Assembly: GCA_019359115.1 (NCBI GenBank)
Contig: JAHHHW010000122.1
Location: forward strand, 1-41,716
Length of the DNA stretch: 41,716 nt
Direction of reading: 5' to 3'
From: Pelatocladus maniniholoensis HA4357-MV3
GTDB taxonomy: Bacteria > Cyanobacteriota > Cyanobacteriia > Cyanobacteriales > Nostocaceae
The position numbers and the translations under genes were made by a program. How positions within the stretch are numbered: position 1 is the first letter of the stretch; each line of letters starts with the position of its first letter. The notes below the pieces were generated by a model. That model was not told the DNA's origin, made no database searches, and was given only the letters and a program-made list of their open reading frames with translations. Below are positions 16,704 to 25,522 of the stretch, in pieces.

Positions 16704-17747
16704 CTACCTCCGATACAACTCCATTACCTGTGTTAATCCGAGGCGAGACTGAACACCAAGAGTTAAAGGTGAGGTATGACCTCGGCTTAAATGATCACAG
16801 GCGGCACAACCAATCATAGCGGCGTTGTCGGTGCAATATTTGAGGGGAGGAAATAAAACCCTGAGATTATGTTCTGTAGCTGCGGCTTGTAAGCGTTGTC
16901 TTAACCCACTATTAGCTGCAACACCACCACCGACGGCAATTGTACTGAGATCGTAGTCGATCGCACAAGCTATTGCTCTCTTCGTGAGCGATCGCGCGAC
17001 GGTATCTTGAAAACTGGCTGCAACGTCTGCCACAGGTACTGGTTGCTCTTGTTTCTCAATTTGCTGTACTAGCCGCAGGACTGCTGTTTTTAAGCCGCTA
17101 AAACTCGCATCATAGGGATGATACCCACCATTTGGTAAAGAAACTCTCCCTTCTGGCAGGATAAAGGCTTGGGAGTTTCCTTGTTGTGCTAACTTATCTA
17201 TGACTGGACCACCAGGATATCCTAGCTTTAAAAGGCGAGCGACTTTATCAAAGGCTTCACCAGCAGCATCATCACGAGTTTCACCTAGAGTTTCGTACAC
17301 GCCACAATCTTTGACGTAGATTAAGCTTGTGTGTCCACCGGAAACTAGCAAGCTTAAATAAGGAGGCTCTAGGCTTGGTTCGCTGAGGTAAGTGGCGTAA
17401 ATGTGACCTTCCAAATGATGAACGCCCAAAAATGGTTTGTTATGTACCATCGCTAGGGTTTTAGCAGCAGTTAACCCAACCAACAGCGCTCCCACTAGCC
17501 CAGGCGCACAAGTGGCGGCGATCCCATCTATCCCTTGCCAATCTAGCCGGGCTTGTTCTAGAGCTTGAGCGATCGCCGGATTAATGATTTCTAAATGCTG
17601 TCTGGAAGCCACTTCTGGCACTACACCACCATATTGACTGTGGACAGGAATTTGGGACGTAACAATATTACTTATTACTTGACGATTATTAACAATTGCT
17701 ACAGCAGTTTCATCACAGCTGGTTTCTATCGCTAAAACGCTTACCAT
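16704..17747 (-). CDS. tsaD: tRNA N6-adenosine threonylcarbamoyltransferase
   Basis: This 347-residue TsaD (Kae1/Qri7/YgjD family, ASKHA fold) begins [19 protein letters not shown]. It has VPEVASRQH, the metal-binding HHLEGH (His111 and His115), [29 protein letters not shown] and the C-terminal [12 protein letters not shown] with a final CTDNAAMIG. It transfers the threonylcarbamoyl group from TsaC's product to A37 of tRNA, together with TsaB and TsaE encoded elsewhere. GTG at 17750 and ATG at 17747 both open the frame; ATG is used. It is a single gene divergent from psaF. Confidence 0.95.
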   Translation of the reverse strand: MVSVLAIETSCDETAVAIVNNRQVISNIVTSQIPVHSQYGGVVPEVASRQHLEIINPAIAQALEQARLDWQGIDGIAATCAPGLVGALLVGLTAAKTLAMVHNKPFLGVHHLEGHIYATYLSEPSLEPPYLSLLVSGGHTSLIYVKDCGVYETLGETRDDAAGEAFDKVARLLKLGYPGGPVIDKLAQQGNSQAFILPEGRVSLPNGGYHPYDASFSGLKTAVLRLVQQIEKQEQPVPVADVAASFQDTVARSLTKRAIACAIDYDLSTIAVGGGVAANSGLRQRLQAAATEHNLRVLFPPLKYCTDNAAMIGCAACDHLSRGHTSPLTLGVQSRLGLTQVMELYRR

Positions 17748-18227
17748 CACTGGGTTATGCCTAAGAAAGACTAGTTTGAGAAACTTTAACTTTTATTGAC
17801 TTCAACTTTACTCGGTTCACAGGCAAGAGTATGATTGCCATAGACTCAAAACCTATCAAAATAATAGGAAAAATAGGAAAATTTGTCAGATTAATACCTG
17901 TCAAAAACTCTGTTTATCCTTTTTTGATTGTGGATTTAAACTCCACAATTTCCCAAAAGACCAGATAAGAAATATTAAATTTCTCCTGGTCATCATAAAG
18001 TGAACATGCTTCTACATACAAAGATCGCCACACAATCCTAAAGATTGAGGTGGAAAAGACTGATTGAGCCAGTCAAAAACCCTTTGGGGTAGGACAAATA
18101 TTGTTGTAGTGTAGCTTAAGCCTCACGTCACAATATCAGTACCCTTCGGGAAGGCTAACGCCAAGCAATCCTGGTTTTTTCAAAGCCAGGAGGGTTCAAA
18201 ATGATGTAGTAGTTGTGCAAATCAAAA
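17748..18227. other. Long leader/spacer upstream of psaF
   Basis: 480 bases without a gene. CCCTTCGGGAAGG (near 18150) and CCTGG/CCAGG around a T6 run (18169-18190) could form small hairpins, as leader or terminator structures. The divergent promoters of tsaD and psaF must lie here; I cannot place them exactly. Confidence 0.4.
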
Positions 18228-18255
18228 TTGTACAAGCCGCTTCGTTTTGTACAAT
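18228..18255 (+). promoter_or_regulatory. Paired TTGTACAA palindromes and TACAAT box upstream of psaF
   Basis: Two perfect 8-bp palindromes TTGTACAA lie at 18228-18235 and 18247-18254, with centres 19 bp apart. The second includes TACAAT, which resembles a -10 box, 37 bases before the psaF start. A regulator binding both would sit across the promoter, fitting a light-responsive photosystem gene. The regulator is unknown and the promoter reading is inferred. Confidence 0.35.
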
Positions 18256-18292
18256 ATTAAGATTTTGTTTCGTAATGAAAGGAAACAATTCC

Positions 18293-18790
18293 ATGCGACG
18301 CTTGTTTGCTTTGATTTTAGCTATTTGTCTTTGGTTTAACTTTGCTCCCGCCGCTAATGCACTCGGAGCTGACCTCGTACCTTGTAGTGAATCTTCTGCC
18401 TTTGCCCAGCGCGCCCAAGTAGCTCGTAATACTACTGCTGACCCCGAATCTGGTCAAAAGCGATTCGAGCGCTATTCTCAAGCGCTGTGTGGACCTGAAG
18501 GTTTACCTCACTTGATTGTTGATGGTCGTTTAGATCGCGCTGGTGACTTCTTAATTCCCAGTATTCTCTTTTTGTATATTGCTGGTTGGATTGGCTGGGT
18601 TGGTCGTGCTTATTTGCAAACAATCAAAAAGCAAGGAGGCGACGTCGAACAGAAGGAAATTCAAATCGACGTTCCTTTGGCGCTACCGATCATGCTATCT
18701 GGCTTTGCTTGGCCAGCAGCAGCAATTAAAGAATTGCTTTCTGGTGAATTAACAGCCAAGGACGAAGAAATCCCCATTTCACCACGCTAG
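18293..18790 (+). CDS. psaF: Photosystem I reaction centre subunit III (PsaF)
   Basis: This 165-residue precursor starts [23 protein letters not shown], a signal peptide for the thylakoid lumen. The mature part begins [11 protein letters not shown]. Cys residues before AFAQRAQ and in [12 protein letters not shown] form the lumenal helical domain, followed by the membrane helix [22 protein letters not shown] and the C-terminal [23 protein letters not shown]. PsaF helps form the plastocyanin/cytochrome c6 side of photosystem I. GAAAGGA (18277-18283) supports ATG 18293; upstream ATG 18275 and GTG 18215 are in frame but would prepend unneeded residues. psaJ follows after 36 bases. Confidence 0.95.
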   Translation: MRRLFALILAICLWFNFAPAANALGADLVPCSESSAFAQRAQVARNTTADPESGQKRFERYSQALCGPEGLPHLIVDGRLDRAGDFLIPSILFLYIAGWIGWVGRAYLQTIKKQGGDVEQKEIQIDVPLALPIMLSGFAWPAAAIKELLSGELTAKDEEIPISPR

Positions 18791-18826
18791 CATTGTTTGA
18801 TTTATCACCGTTTTGGAGATTAATTC

Positions 18827-18964
18827 ATGGATAATCAAAGCCCTTTGTTTAAGTTTCTGAGTACAGCACCCGTAATTACTACGATATGGCTGTTCATTAC
18901 AGCAGGCATTTTGATTGAATTCAATCGCTTTTTCCCCGACCTACTTTTCCACCCGTTGCCATAA
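18827..18964 (+). CDS. psaJ: Photosystem I subunit IX (PsaJ)
   Basis: This 45-residue protein begins [20 protein letters not shown]. One membrane helix ([20 protein letters not shown]) and the ending FHPLP are diagnostic of PsaJ. It packs against PsaF in photosystem I. TTTTGGAGATTAATTC before the ATG supplies a GGAG ribosome binding site 9 bases away. It is co-directional with psaF with a 36-base gap, and these form one operon. The last codons overlap the left arm of a hairpin that may end the transcript. Confidence 0.95.
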   Translation: MDNQSPLFKFLSTAPVITTIWLFITAGILIEFNRFFPDLLFHPLP

Positions 18965-18986
18965 AAAACTAACGGGTTTTCATTTT
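18951..18986 (+). terminator. Terminator-like hairpin at the end of psaJ
   Basis: ACCCGTT (18951-18957, inside the last psaJ codons) pairs with AACGGGT (18971-18977) across a 13-base loop, followed by TTTCATTTTT. It would separate psaFJ from psaL transcripts fully or partly. Confidence 0.5.
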
Positions 18987-18997
18987 TGAAGGGTTTA

Positions 18998-19128
18998 GTT
19001 AGTAGGGGTGGAGCATTTGTATATGTATATTTTATCGTCAAAGCGAAAAATTTATAGTACAAATGCTTCGCCTATATAGCGAATAGTTAAATAACTAAAT
19101 AAATAACTATTAATTTGTACCTACTAAC
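18998..19128. repeat. Palindromic spacer repeat between psaJ and psaL
   Basis: Outer arms GTTAGTAGG (18998-19006) and CCTACTAAC (19120-19128) enclose inner arms AGCATTTGTA (19012-19021) and TACAAATGCT (19058-19067). No coding potential. The shape suggests a small dispersed element; no target duplication is obvious. Confidence 0.45.
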
Positions 19129-19300
19129 AACTAACTATAAAGACTAAAAATAATCATCTAAAACTTTTTAATGTTAGAAACAATATGATTTTTATTATTT
19201 TCAGAAATAAATCACACCCTTTCATGTCTTAATTTAAAAATATCTGTTACATCCTTTGTGTTTTATTCTGATTAAAAGCCGCTTACGCGTCTAATGCATC

Positions 19301-19355
19301 CTACCCTAGTGGGTAGACACTCAAGTGGCTACTTACAGAAGCCACTTGAGTGTCT
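19301..19355 (+). promoter_or_regulatory. Tandem hairpins upstream of psaL
   Basis: CTACCC/GGGTAG (19301-19306 and 19311-19316, 4-base loop) overlaps by two bases a second stem of 15 perfect pairs, AGACACTCAAGTGGC (19315-19329) with GCCACTTGAGTGTCT (19341-19355). No T-run follows. The two stems are mutually exclusive at their shared bases, so they could switch. They lie about 180 bases before psaL; an attenuator, processing site or factor-independent terminator are all possible. Confidence 0.5.
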
Positions 19356-19532
19356 ATGTGGTTAATTAACATAAATATTTAAAAGAAGCTAGAACCTGAA
19401 AAATTCTGTATGCTTAGATAGCAAGAGAGTAAATTAATTTTTCTAAACTTTAGTTTTCAAAAATCACACCCAAAGACAATTATTATTAATATAAAATACT
19501 GCCACCTTACTGTTGAGAGGCAAAATTAAAAT

Positions 19533-20051
19533 ATGGCGCAAGCAGTAGATGCATCCAAAAATCTTCCTAGCGATCCTAGAAATCGGGAAGTAGTTTTTCC
19601 AGCAATGCGTGATCCACAAATTGGGAATCTGGAAACACCAATTAATTCTTCTGCCTTAACCAAGTGGTTCATTAACAACTTACCTGCATATCGTCCAGGT
19701 ATTACTCCCTTTAGAAGAGGGCTAGAAGTTGGTATGGCTCATGGTTACTGGATTTTTGGCCCCTTTGCCAAATTGGGTCCCCTGCGGGACGCTCCAAATG
19801 CTGACTTAGTTGGTTTATTGGGAACTGTAGGTTTGATAGCGCTTTTGTCTGTTGCCCTATCTTTGTATGCTAATAGCAATCCTCCTGAACCAGTTGCTAG
19901 CGTGACTGCACCTCATCCTTCTGAAGCTTTCCACACTAAAGAAGGCTGGAGTAATTTTGGTAGCGCTTTCTTGATTGGTGGTATTGGTGGTGCTGTTACA
20001 GCCTACTTCTTGACTGCTAATCTTGGATTAGTTCAAGGTTTGTTTGGTTAA
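19533..20051 (+). CDS. psaL: Photosystem I reaction centre subunit XI (PsaL)
   Basis: This 172-residue PsaL begins MAQAVDASKNLPSDPRNREVV, then GNLETPINSSALTKWFINNLPAYRPGITPFRRGLEVGMAHGYW and FAKLGPLRD. Three membrane segments follow (from DLVGLLGTVGLIALLSVALSLY to FLIGGIGGAVTAYFLTANLGL). PsaL holds photosystem I monomers together in trimers or tetramers. The loop between helices 2 and 3 reads NSNPPEPVASVTAPHPSEAF, a Pro-rich stretch like that of tetramer-forming species. It lies 568 bases after psaJ on the same strand, giving a psaF-J-L order. Confidence 0.95.
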   Translation: MAQAVDASKNLPSDPRNREVVFPAMRDPQIGNLETPINSSALTKWFINNLPAYRPGITPFRRGLEVGMAHGYWIFGPFAKLGPLRDAPNADLVGLLGTVGLIALLSVALSLYANSNPPEPVASVTAPHPSEAFHTKEGWSNFGSAFLIGGIGGAVTAYFLTANLGLVQGLFG

Positions 20052-20074
20052 TAGATATTTGTTGCTTGTTGATG

Positions 20075-20104
20075 GTTGGTTGTTACTAAGAGCAAACAAC
20101 TAAC
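20075..20104. terminator. Hairpin after psaL
   Basis: GTTGGTTGTT (20075-20084) pairs with AACAACTAAC (20095-20104), nine of ten positions, and further GTTG/CAAC repeats extend the stem on both sides. It lies 24 bases after the psaL stop, before the family 2 MITE. Confidence 0.5.
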
Positions 20105-20125
20105 AACAAACAACAAAATATAAAG

Positions 20126-20228
20126 CAATACGGTTCAGTTAAGGATTTTTAGTAAAAAAATTGACCTGTACCAGACGCGTCATGGCGCACCTGGTACAAA
20201 GGATTATGGTCTTATCTGAACCGTATTG
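20126..20228 (+). mobile_element. MITE family 2, copy A, with 10-bp target duplication
   Basis: A 103-bp element with terminal inverted repeats CAATACGGTTCAGTTAAG and CAATACGGTTCAGATAAG (right end read inverted). It is flanked by the perfect direct repeat AAATATAAAG (20116-20125 and 20229-20238). An internal stem TGTACCAG/CTGGTACA is present. No coding capacity. A second copy in opposite orientation is at 26224-26338. The left and right ends differ just inside the repeat (GTTAAGGATTTTT versus GATAAGAC), so the element has polarity. Confidence 0.85.
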
Positions 20229-20308
20229 AAATATAAAGGACACGAACAAAAGGCTCAGTGGCTTTTGCTTTGTGTTCTTTGTTGGTTTTTTATGCAAGGA
20301 ATTGATGT

Positions 20309-20908
20309 TTATTTAAACAAAGTTGCTTCAATAGAATTGAGAGTCGTTTCAAAATCGTCATTCACGATTTGAATATCAAATTCATCAGCAGCATTGATTT
20401 CATCTTGGGCGCGACGTAGACGACGAGCGATCGCTTCTTCAGAATCTTGTCCACGAGTACGTATCCGTTTCTCTAACTCGCTGAATGAAGGTGGCAAAAT
20501 AAAAATACTGAGCGCTTGGGGAAAAGAACGGCGAATTTGTCGCGCTCCTTTTAACTCTATTTCCAGTAAAACCAATTTGCCAGAACAAATTTGGTTAAGG
20601 ACTGGTTCACGGGGAGTACCATAGTAGTTGCCAGCAAATTCTGCCGACTCTAAGAATTCACCAGCTGCCACCAATTGTTCAAATTTACCACGGCTAATAA
20701 AGTAATAATCTTTGCCGTCAATTTCTCCTGGACGAGGAGAGCGAGTAGTTGCAGAAATAGAATAATAAAGTTCTGGATGACGCGCCAGAAGCGATCGCAT
20801 TAAAGTGCCTTTACCAACACCACTAGGTCCGGTTAAGACAATGAGCTTGCCAGAAGATTGACAATCCTTGGTAGTAGCACCACTATGGATGGATAAAACT
20901 TGCATCAT
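20309..20908 (-). CDS. gmk: Guanylate kinase
   Basis: This 199-residue enzyme has the P-loop GPSGVGKGT (27-35), the GMP-binding signature [43 protein letters not shown], and the lid [19 protein letters not shown]. It phosphorylates GMP to GDP with ATP. Two ATG codons stand at the start (20908 and 20905). About 390 bases upstream, on the same strand, lies remA; remA-gmk neighbourhood is widespread among bacteria. The gene is convergent to psaL, with the family 2 MITE between them. Confidence 0.95.
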   Translation of the reverse strand: MMQVLSIHSGATTKDCQSSGKLIVLTGPSGVGKGTLMRSLLARHPELYYSISATTRSPRPGEIDGKDYYFISRGKFEQLVAAGEFLESAEFAGNYYGTPREPVLNQICSGKLVLLEIELKGARQIRRSFPQALSIFILPPSFSELEKRIRTRGQDSEEAIARRLRRAQDEINAADEFDIQIVNDDFETTLNSIEATLFK

Positions 20909-21297
20909 CCGCTCAACTTGTGAATCAATTAATAGACATTATTCATGAGTCGTTAGCCGTTGTGAGTTGCTAGGCCAACTATTTAATTTGAATTTTAGAT
21001 TATGAAGCCACTGTGTTAGGCGGTCTGCTGCTCTTATTGCATATGGGGTTTGTCCCATTGTTGCACTTGGCGTTCGACTATAGCATGTGGCGTGATTTGG
21101 ATTATACAGTTTTTGAGTCATGCCTCGCCCACAACTGGGGCGAAACAAATCGTCAATTTACTTTTTTTAATCCTCAAATCTTTCCCTTGGGGGGAATCTA
21201 CTTAAAATCCAAAATCAATTTGACGAAAATGTGTCTATTTCACATGTTACTGCTGCTATGGCGCAAATAGGAGTAGCAATTTTCACCAGATCCTGAT
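20909..21297. other. Spacer between remA and gmk
   Basis: 389 bases without a convincing gene. CATGCCTCGCCCACAACTGG with GGCGAAACAAA and some TTGGCGTTCGAC repeat-like stretches are seen. Whether remA and gmk are co-transcribed across it cannot be told. Confidence 0.4.
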
Positions 21298-21564
21298 TTA
21301 GTTATCTACCGTCTGATGCTCGCGGGAAACTACGAAACGATTCGCTACTGTTTCCGGTTGAATCGCCGAAAGAATAACATGGCTGGAATCAGTAATAATT
21401 ACAGCCCTGGTACGGCGACCGTAGGTTGCATCAATAAGTTGACCTCTATCACGTGCATCCGTAATGATCCGCTTAATAGGGGCAGACTCTGGACTGACAA
21501 TGGCAACTACTCGGTTAGCCGACACAATATTGCCGAAACCGATGTTGATTAACTGAATGTCCAT
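21298..21564 (-). CDS. remA: RemA-like (DUF370) regulatory protein
   Basis: This 88-residue protein begins [33 protein letters not shown]. It then has [42 protein letters not shown], the full-length signature of the DUF370/RemA family. In Bacillus, RemA is a DNA-binding activator of matrix genes; in cyanobacteria its target is not established. The conserved Arg residues in [16 protein letters not shown] are the presumed DNA-contact surface. It is upstream of gmk on the same strand, as in Firmicutes. Confidence 0.88.
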   Translation of the reverse strand: MDIQLINIGFGNIVSANRVVAIVSPESAPIKRIITDARDRGQLIDATYGRRTRAVIITDSSHVILSAIQPETVANRFVVSREHQTVDN

Positions 21565-22274
21565 AGAAAAAACTTACACCAACTGTGGTGTGAGAAGCTT
21601 AATTAGATTATTTCCCATGTTATCCCCAAAAAATAGCAGTTACAACGCTTAACGTCACCTCAGCCACTGTTTTTTCAGAAGAAATGCTTTTTTAGCCATT
21701 TTTTATATCAATTAACCAAATATCTGCCTAAAGATATAGGTAAAATCTTAATAATCAATATATTTGCTGGATGTATATATTGAGAGCAAAAATTAGGTGT
21801 TAAGAGCGCTACGCGAAGTTAAAAATTCAACATCCAAAAAGCCCCTAATATGGTTTTTTTAATTGATTTCAGATAGTATCTTTATTTTCACGGTTCCGTA
21901 TTTCATAATATATCTGTTCTCAGATATATTTCTCTTTTTGATACAAGAGTATCATAAATGTAGTTACTAACAACAATTAAAAAAACCAAAAAATTAAGGT
22001 GTTTTGTCATAAGATTCGAGCATTGAAAATCAATAGAAAAACTAATTTTCCTTAGCCTGTATAGATTTTCGTCTCCTAACCCTATCTTAGAGGAGGATAA
22101 CAGGTTATTAAAATTTGTAATCAATATGAATAAACCATTTTGATTTTATGTGATTTAGTGTCACTAGCAAGGAATTCTGAATTGTTTTATACTGCATGTT
22201 TTTGGTAATATAATTACGCTTGTTGTTGTAACTATAAGTTGCAAACTAGATCTATACACAAGCCAAAAATAAAT
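21565..22274. other. AT-rich spacer between divergent remA and serine hydrolase gene
   Basis: 710 bases with no open frame of coding character. GAGCGCTACGCGAAGTTAAA (near 21803) resembles a common spacer repeat. The region should contain the promoters of both divergent genes; none can be assigned. Confidence 0.4.
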
Positions 22275-23636
22275 ATGCACAAATCGCCCCAATACAAGGT
22301 TTCATCTCAGCAAATCTCGGCTGTTAGCTTCATTGCCAGATTTAATACTCCAACCGTGAGAATGACTATTCCATTTGTGCTAGCAGGTGCTTTGATGATT
22401 AAGTACGTAACTACACAGTCTGCAAGAACATCTGCTGCACAACCATTAAATTCACTTAACAGTGATGCTTCAGGCTCTATTTTGATTGCTGCCAAATCAT
22501 CTACTCAACAATTATTTTCTACAGGTACAAATGTACCAAGTTCTGCCCTACTTCCTGCCACATCATCTACTCAAAAAACATTAAAATTACGTACTATTCC
22601 ACCGCCACGTCCTAATTGGGCGATCGCCAAAGGAATGCCAATTCCTTCACGTCTTTCAGGCAAAGAAAATACACAAGTTGCCTATAATCTCGACACACCT
22701 CCAGATTTTAAACATAGCCAAGAATTGCAAAAAATTGTTAATCAAGTTGTTAGCCTTGCTGCTGCTAAAGGTTTGCCTAAAAAGCCTTTATCAATTACAT
22801 TAATTGATGCCAAAACAGGTGAGACAGCAGGATACCAGCAAGATACACCCAGATATCCTGCTAGTGTTGTAAAGACGTTTTGGATGACAGTTTTATACTC
22901 CCAGATAGAGAGTGGAGTTTGGAAAAAGGAAAAAGACTTTACTCCTTATCTCGCCAAGATGATTAAGGAGTCTGATAATGAAGCTGCTAGCTATATTGTT
23001 GATCAAATTACAGCTACGCGTTCTCAATCGAGACTAAAGAGTGAAAAATTTAAGAATTGGAAAGATAAACGTGAGCAAGTAAATAGATTTTTCCGCGACG
23101 CTGGTTATAAGCGGATTAATGTGAGTCAAAAAACTTTTCCGCTTTATTACCTCAATCTTCCAGAACCTAGAGGTAGTGAATCGCAAATGTTAGGAAAGCC
23201 TAATTGGAATCCGAATCGAGTTACAAGCAGACAAGCAGCCAGATTAATGTACGAAATTTGTTATCTAAAAACGGCTGTTTCTCAAGAAGCGAGTCAAAAA
23301 ATGTGCGGGTGGTTAGAAAGAGATTTAAATCCAAAAGCTTGGCAAGATCCGGATTTATATGCTTTCAATCCTGTACGAGGTTTTTTAGGTCAGTCTTTAT
23401 CTAAGACTAACGTTAGTTTTCATTCTAAGGCTGGTTGGACTTCTCGCTCCCGTGCAGAAATGGCAATGGTTTCCACAGGAGATGAGAAAACAAGTTATGT
23501 TTTAACTGTTTTTGGCCACAGTCCCGCATACTCCAATAGCGTAGATATCTTTCCCCAAATATCTCGTCTTGTTTACAAACGCATGACTGCTCGCGATGCT
23601 AAACCAAAATTGAAACCGATCGCTCTTTCTAATTAA
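22275..23636 (+). CDS. Serine hydrolase, class A beta-lactamase-like fold
   Basis: From ATG 22275 the protein has 453 residues. An N-terminal hydrophobic segment (TIPFVLAGALMIKYV, about 31-45) is a signal anchor, followed by a 100-residue Ser/Thr/Pro-rich linker. The hydrolase domain carries SxxK (Ser197-Val-Val-Lys200 in YPASVVKTFW), SDN (233-235 in KESDNEAAS) and KAG (385-387) where beta-lactamases have KTG. It thus keeps the acyl-serine machinery of penicillin-recognising enzymes. The KAG, the insert (RSQSRLKSEKFKNWKDKREQ) and the lack of an obvious Glu166 equivalent make drug hydrolysis uncertain; a peptidoglycan role is as likely. A TTG at 22239 could extend it by 12 residues. Confidence 0.82.
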   Translation: MHKSPQYKVSSQQISAVSFIARFNTPTVRMTIPFVLAGALMIKYVTTQSARTSAAQPLNSLNSDASGSILIAAKSSTQQLFSTGTNVPSSALLPATSSTQKTLKLRTIPPPRPNWAIAKGMPIPSRLSGKENTQVAYNLDTPPDFKHSQELQKIVNQVVSLAAAKGLPKKPLSITLIDAKTGETAGYQQDTPRYPASVVKTFWMTVLYSQIESGVWKKEKDFTPYLAKMIKESDNEAASYIVDQITATRSQSRLKSEKFKNWKDKREQVNRFFRDAGYKRINVSQKTFPLYYLNLPEPRGSESQMLGKPNWNPNRVTSRQAARLMYEICYLKTAVSQEASQKMCGWLERDLNPKAWQDPDLYAFNPVRGFLGQSLSKTNVSFHSKAGWTSRSRAEMAMVSTGDEKTSYVLTVFGHSPAYSNSVDIFPQISRLVYKRMTARDAKPKLKPIALSN

Positions 23637-23658
23637 TTATTTGTATTTGCTCTCAAAC

Positions 23659-23696
23659 AAAGAACCTCCTCTGTATTCTGTATGAGGAGGTTCTTT
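23659..23696. terminator. Bidirectional terminator
   Basis: A 13-bp perfect stem AAAGAACCTCCTC (23659-23671) with GAGGAGGTTCTTT (23684-23696) and a 12-base loop lies between the ends of convergent genes (hydrolase and mraY). A and T runs flank it on both sides, so it can work in either direction. Confidence 0.8.
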
Positions 23697-23719
23697 ATTA
23701 TGATTATGCGTCTCAAATG

Positions 23720-24820
23720 TCAGAACTTGCCGATCGCCAAACAGATGACAGCCAAAATAGCACTGATAATGTAGAAGACGCCGACTACTTGTAGTTCTGA
23801 CCAACCTGAAAGTTCGAGGTGATGGTGTAGAGGAGCCATTTTAAACAAACGTTTACCTTTACCATCAGGGCCTTTAGTCGCTTTATAGTAGCTGACTTGC
23901 GCCATTACAGACAGGGTTTCTACAAAAAAGATGCCACTGAGAATAAATAATGCTACTAGACTGTTAGACAGTAGTCCCACAGCAGCTAAAGCTCCTCCCA
24001 AGGCCAGAGAACCAGTATCTCCCATAAAAACACGAGCTGGGTTGCGGTTGTGTCCCAAAAAGCCTAAGCAACCACCGCTTAAAGCAGCACAAAAAATCAT
24101 CAGTTCCGGTGAAGTGGAACCAACTAGCGCCCCTAACGCCAGTAATGCGATCGCAACTGTTCCTGCGGCTAATCCATCAATACCATCTGTTAAATTAGTA
24201 GCATTACTTTCTGCTACTAATACAAAACCCGCCAGAGGCCAGAACAGCAAGCCTAAAGGTAAAGACAAGCCAAAGGGTAAAGCTAAATTTGTGATGTTAG
24301 AAGGTTGATTAAAAAGCAGCCATATACAGAAGATAACCGCAAAGCCAATCTGTAGAGCAAGCTTCATCCGAGGAGAAATACCCTTGTTGGACTTGCGGCG
24401 CAAAATTTGCCAATCGTCGATCCAGCCAATTAATCCATAACCTAGTGTTAATGCAGAAACTGCTAGTACTTTTGTATCAAAGTTTGATAATATACAAGCA
24501 CCTATCACCCCAACAGGAACAAAAAACACACCACCCATTGTTGGTGTACCCGCCTTTTTCAAGTGGGCTTGAGGGCCGTCTTCGCGAATGATTTGCCCTG
24601 TTTTGAGTGCTTGCAGCATTGGTACGACAAAAAAGCCCACGGCTGCTGAAATTACGGCGCATAATAGAAATGGCAAGGTGAGGGAAGTGCTAGTCCACGG
24701 CAATCTATTTGCCATGTCATCCAAAATTAGTGTTGCGACACTTAACCCTACGCCTAAAACCGAAACTAAACCTATGCCAGAAATGTTCAACCTCTGGTCA
24801 GGAGATAATTTAGCGTCCAC
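23720..24820 (-). CDS. mraY: Phospho-N-acetylmuramoyl-pentapeptide-transferase
   Basis: This 366-residue membrane enzyme has about ten transmembrane helices. Motifs: HLKKAGTPTMGG, NATNLTDGIDGLAAG with the catalytic Asp residues, FMGDTGSLALGG and MAPLHHHLELSGW. It forms lipid I from UDP-MurNAc-pentapeptide and undecaprenyl phosphate in the cytoplasmic membrane. The start is GTG at 24820, supported by GAGGGG 8 bases upstream; the next Met codons are too far in. A small acidic protein gene lies just upstream on the same strand with a 92-base gap. Confidence 0.95.
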   Translation of the reverse strand: MDAKLSPDQRLNISGIGLVSVLGVGLSVATLILDDMANRLPWTSTSLTLPFLLCAVISAAVGFFVVPMLQALKTGQIIREDGPQAHLKKAGTPTMGGVFFVPVGVIGACILSNFDTKVLAVSALTLGYGLIGWIDDWQILRRKSNKGISPRMKLALQIGFAVIFCIWLLFNQPSNITNLALPFGLSLPLGLLFWPLAGFVLVAESNATNLTDGIDGLAAGTVAIALLALGALVGSTSPELMIFCAALSGGCLGFLGHNRNPARVFMGDTGSLALGGALAAVGLLSNSLVALFILSGIFFVETLSVMAQVSYYKATKGPDGKGKRLFKMAPLHHHLELSGWSELQVVGVFYIISAILAVICLAIGKF

Positions 24821-24912
24821 GGATATTTCCCCTCACTCCACACTTGTACGATAGATGAACAATAGGGACTCGTTAAGCTGTTGACTGTTTAATCCTTAGT
24901 AATCTTTAGTGA

Positions 24913-25155
24913 CTACTCTTCGTCTGGAACTACATCATCATCGTCATCAAAGTCATAATCGGCTATAGCATCATCACCACCCAAAAATTCCGAAATTTCT
25001 TCTTCGCTCTCTTGTGCAAGTTGTTGTTCTTGGACATCACGCGCTATCAGGCGACCACTATTCCCTAACCAATCCAAAAGAGAGGATTCTTGCTTTAATG
25101 GTATTACAGCAGCACGTTGAGTACGAGGTTCTTCGCGTAATGGGGAATTTAGCAT
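24913..25155 (-). CDS. Small acidic cyanobacterial protein (DUF3134-like)
   Basis: This 80-residue protein from ATG 25155 reads MLNSPLREEPRTQRAAVIPL, then KQESSLLDWLGNSGRLIARD. It ends in a highly acidic tail (about 15 Asp/Glu in the last 30 residues, DFDDDDDVVPDEE). The basic-to-acidic layout and SSLLDWLxxSGRLIARD core match, from memory, a cyanobacteria-specific family listed as DUF3134; the number should be confirmed. Function is unknown. An in-frame TTG at 25173 would add 6 residues. It lies upstream of mraY on the same strand. Confidence 0.65.
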   Translation of the reverse strand: MLNSPLREEPRTQRAAVIPLKQESSLLDWLGNSGRLIARDVQEQQLAQESEEEISEFLGGDDAIADYDFDDDDDVVPDEE

Positions 25156-25522
25156 ATCAGACTTCAGATACAAGAAGCGTTATTATAGCTTGACATTAAG
25201 AGTCTATCACTTGATACGAAAGATTTTAGTTGATCATTCAACTAGTTACTTTCAAAATCCGACAAATTTTTTGTTTTTACTGTCAATAAAGTAAATAGTG
25301 ATAGTTAGCTTGTGGTTCGGCATCTTACAAAAGTAAGAATTACTGTAAGTATTTTTGAGTACAGGTTAACAAGTAAGGGGAAAGGAAAAATCAGTCCCTT
25401 TAATCTTTTGCCTTTCTCTTTTCCTGGCTTCTGCAAAAACCTTATTGGTAGAGCGTAATACACAAAGACATCAACTTCTTGTTGTTCTTGATTAAGACTA
25501 ATACTGTTTTAGGTGACAGGCA
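25156..25522. other. Spacer between divergent genes
   Basis: 367 bases upstream of both the small acidic protein and the fibrillin gene. A purine-rich AAGGGGAAAGGAAAAATC and pyrimidine-rich CTTTTGCCTTTCTCTTTTCC pair loosely near 25375-25425. No gene and no clear promoter box. Confidence 0.4.

Noticed and set aside
20939-21148. 69-codon minus-strand frame between remA and gmk
   Set aside because: Low-complexity spacer composition without domain or ribosome binding site.
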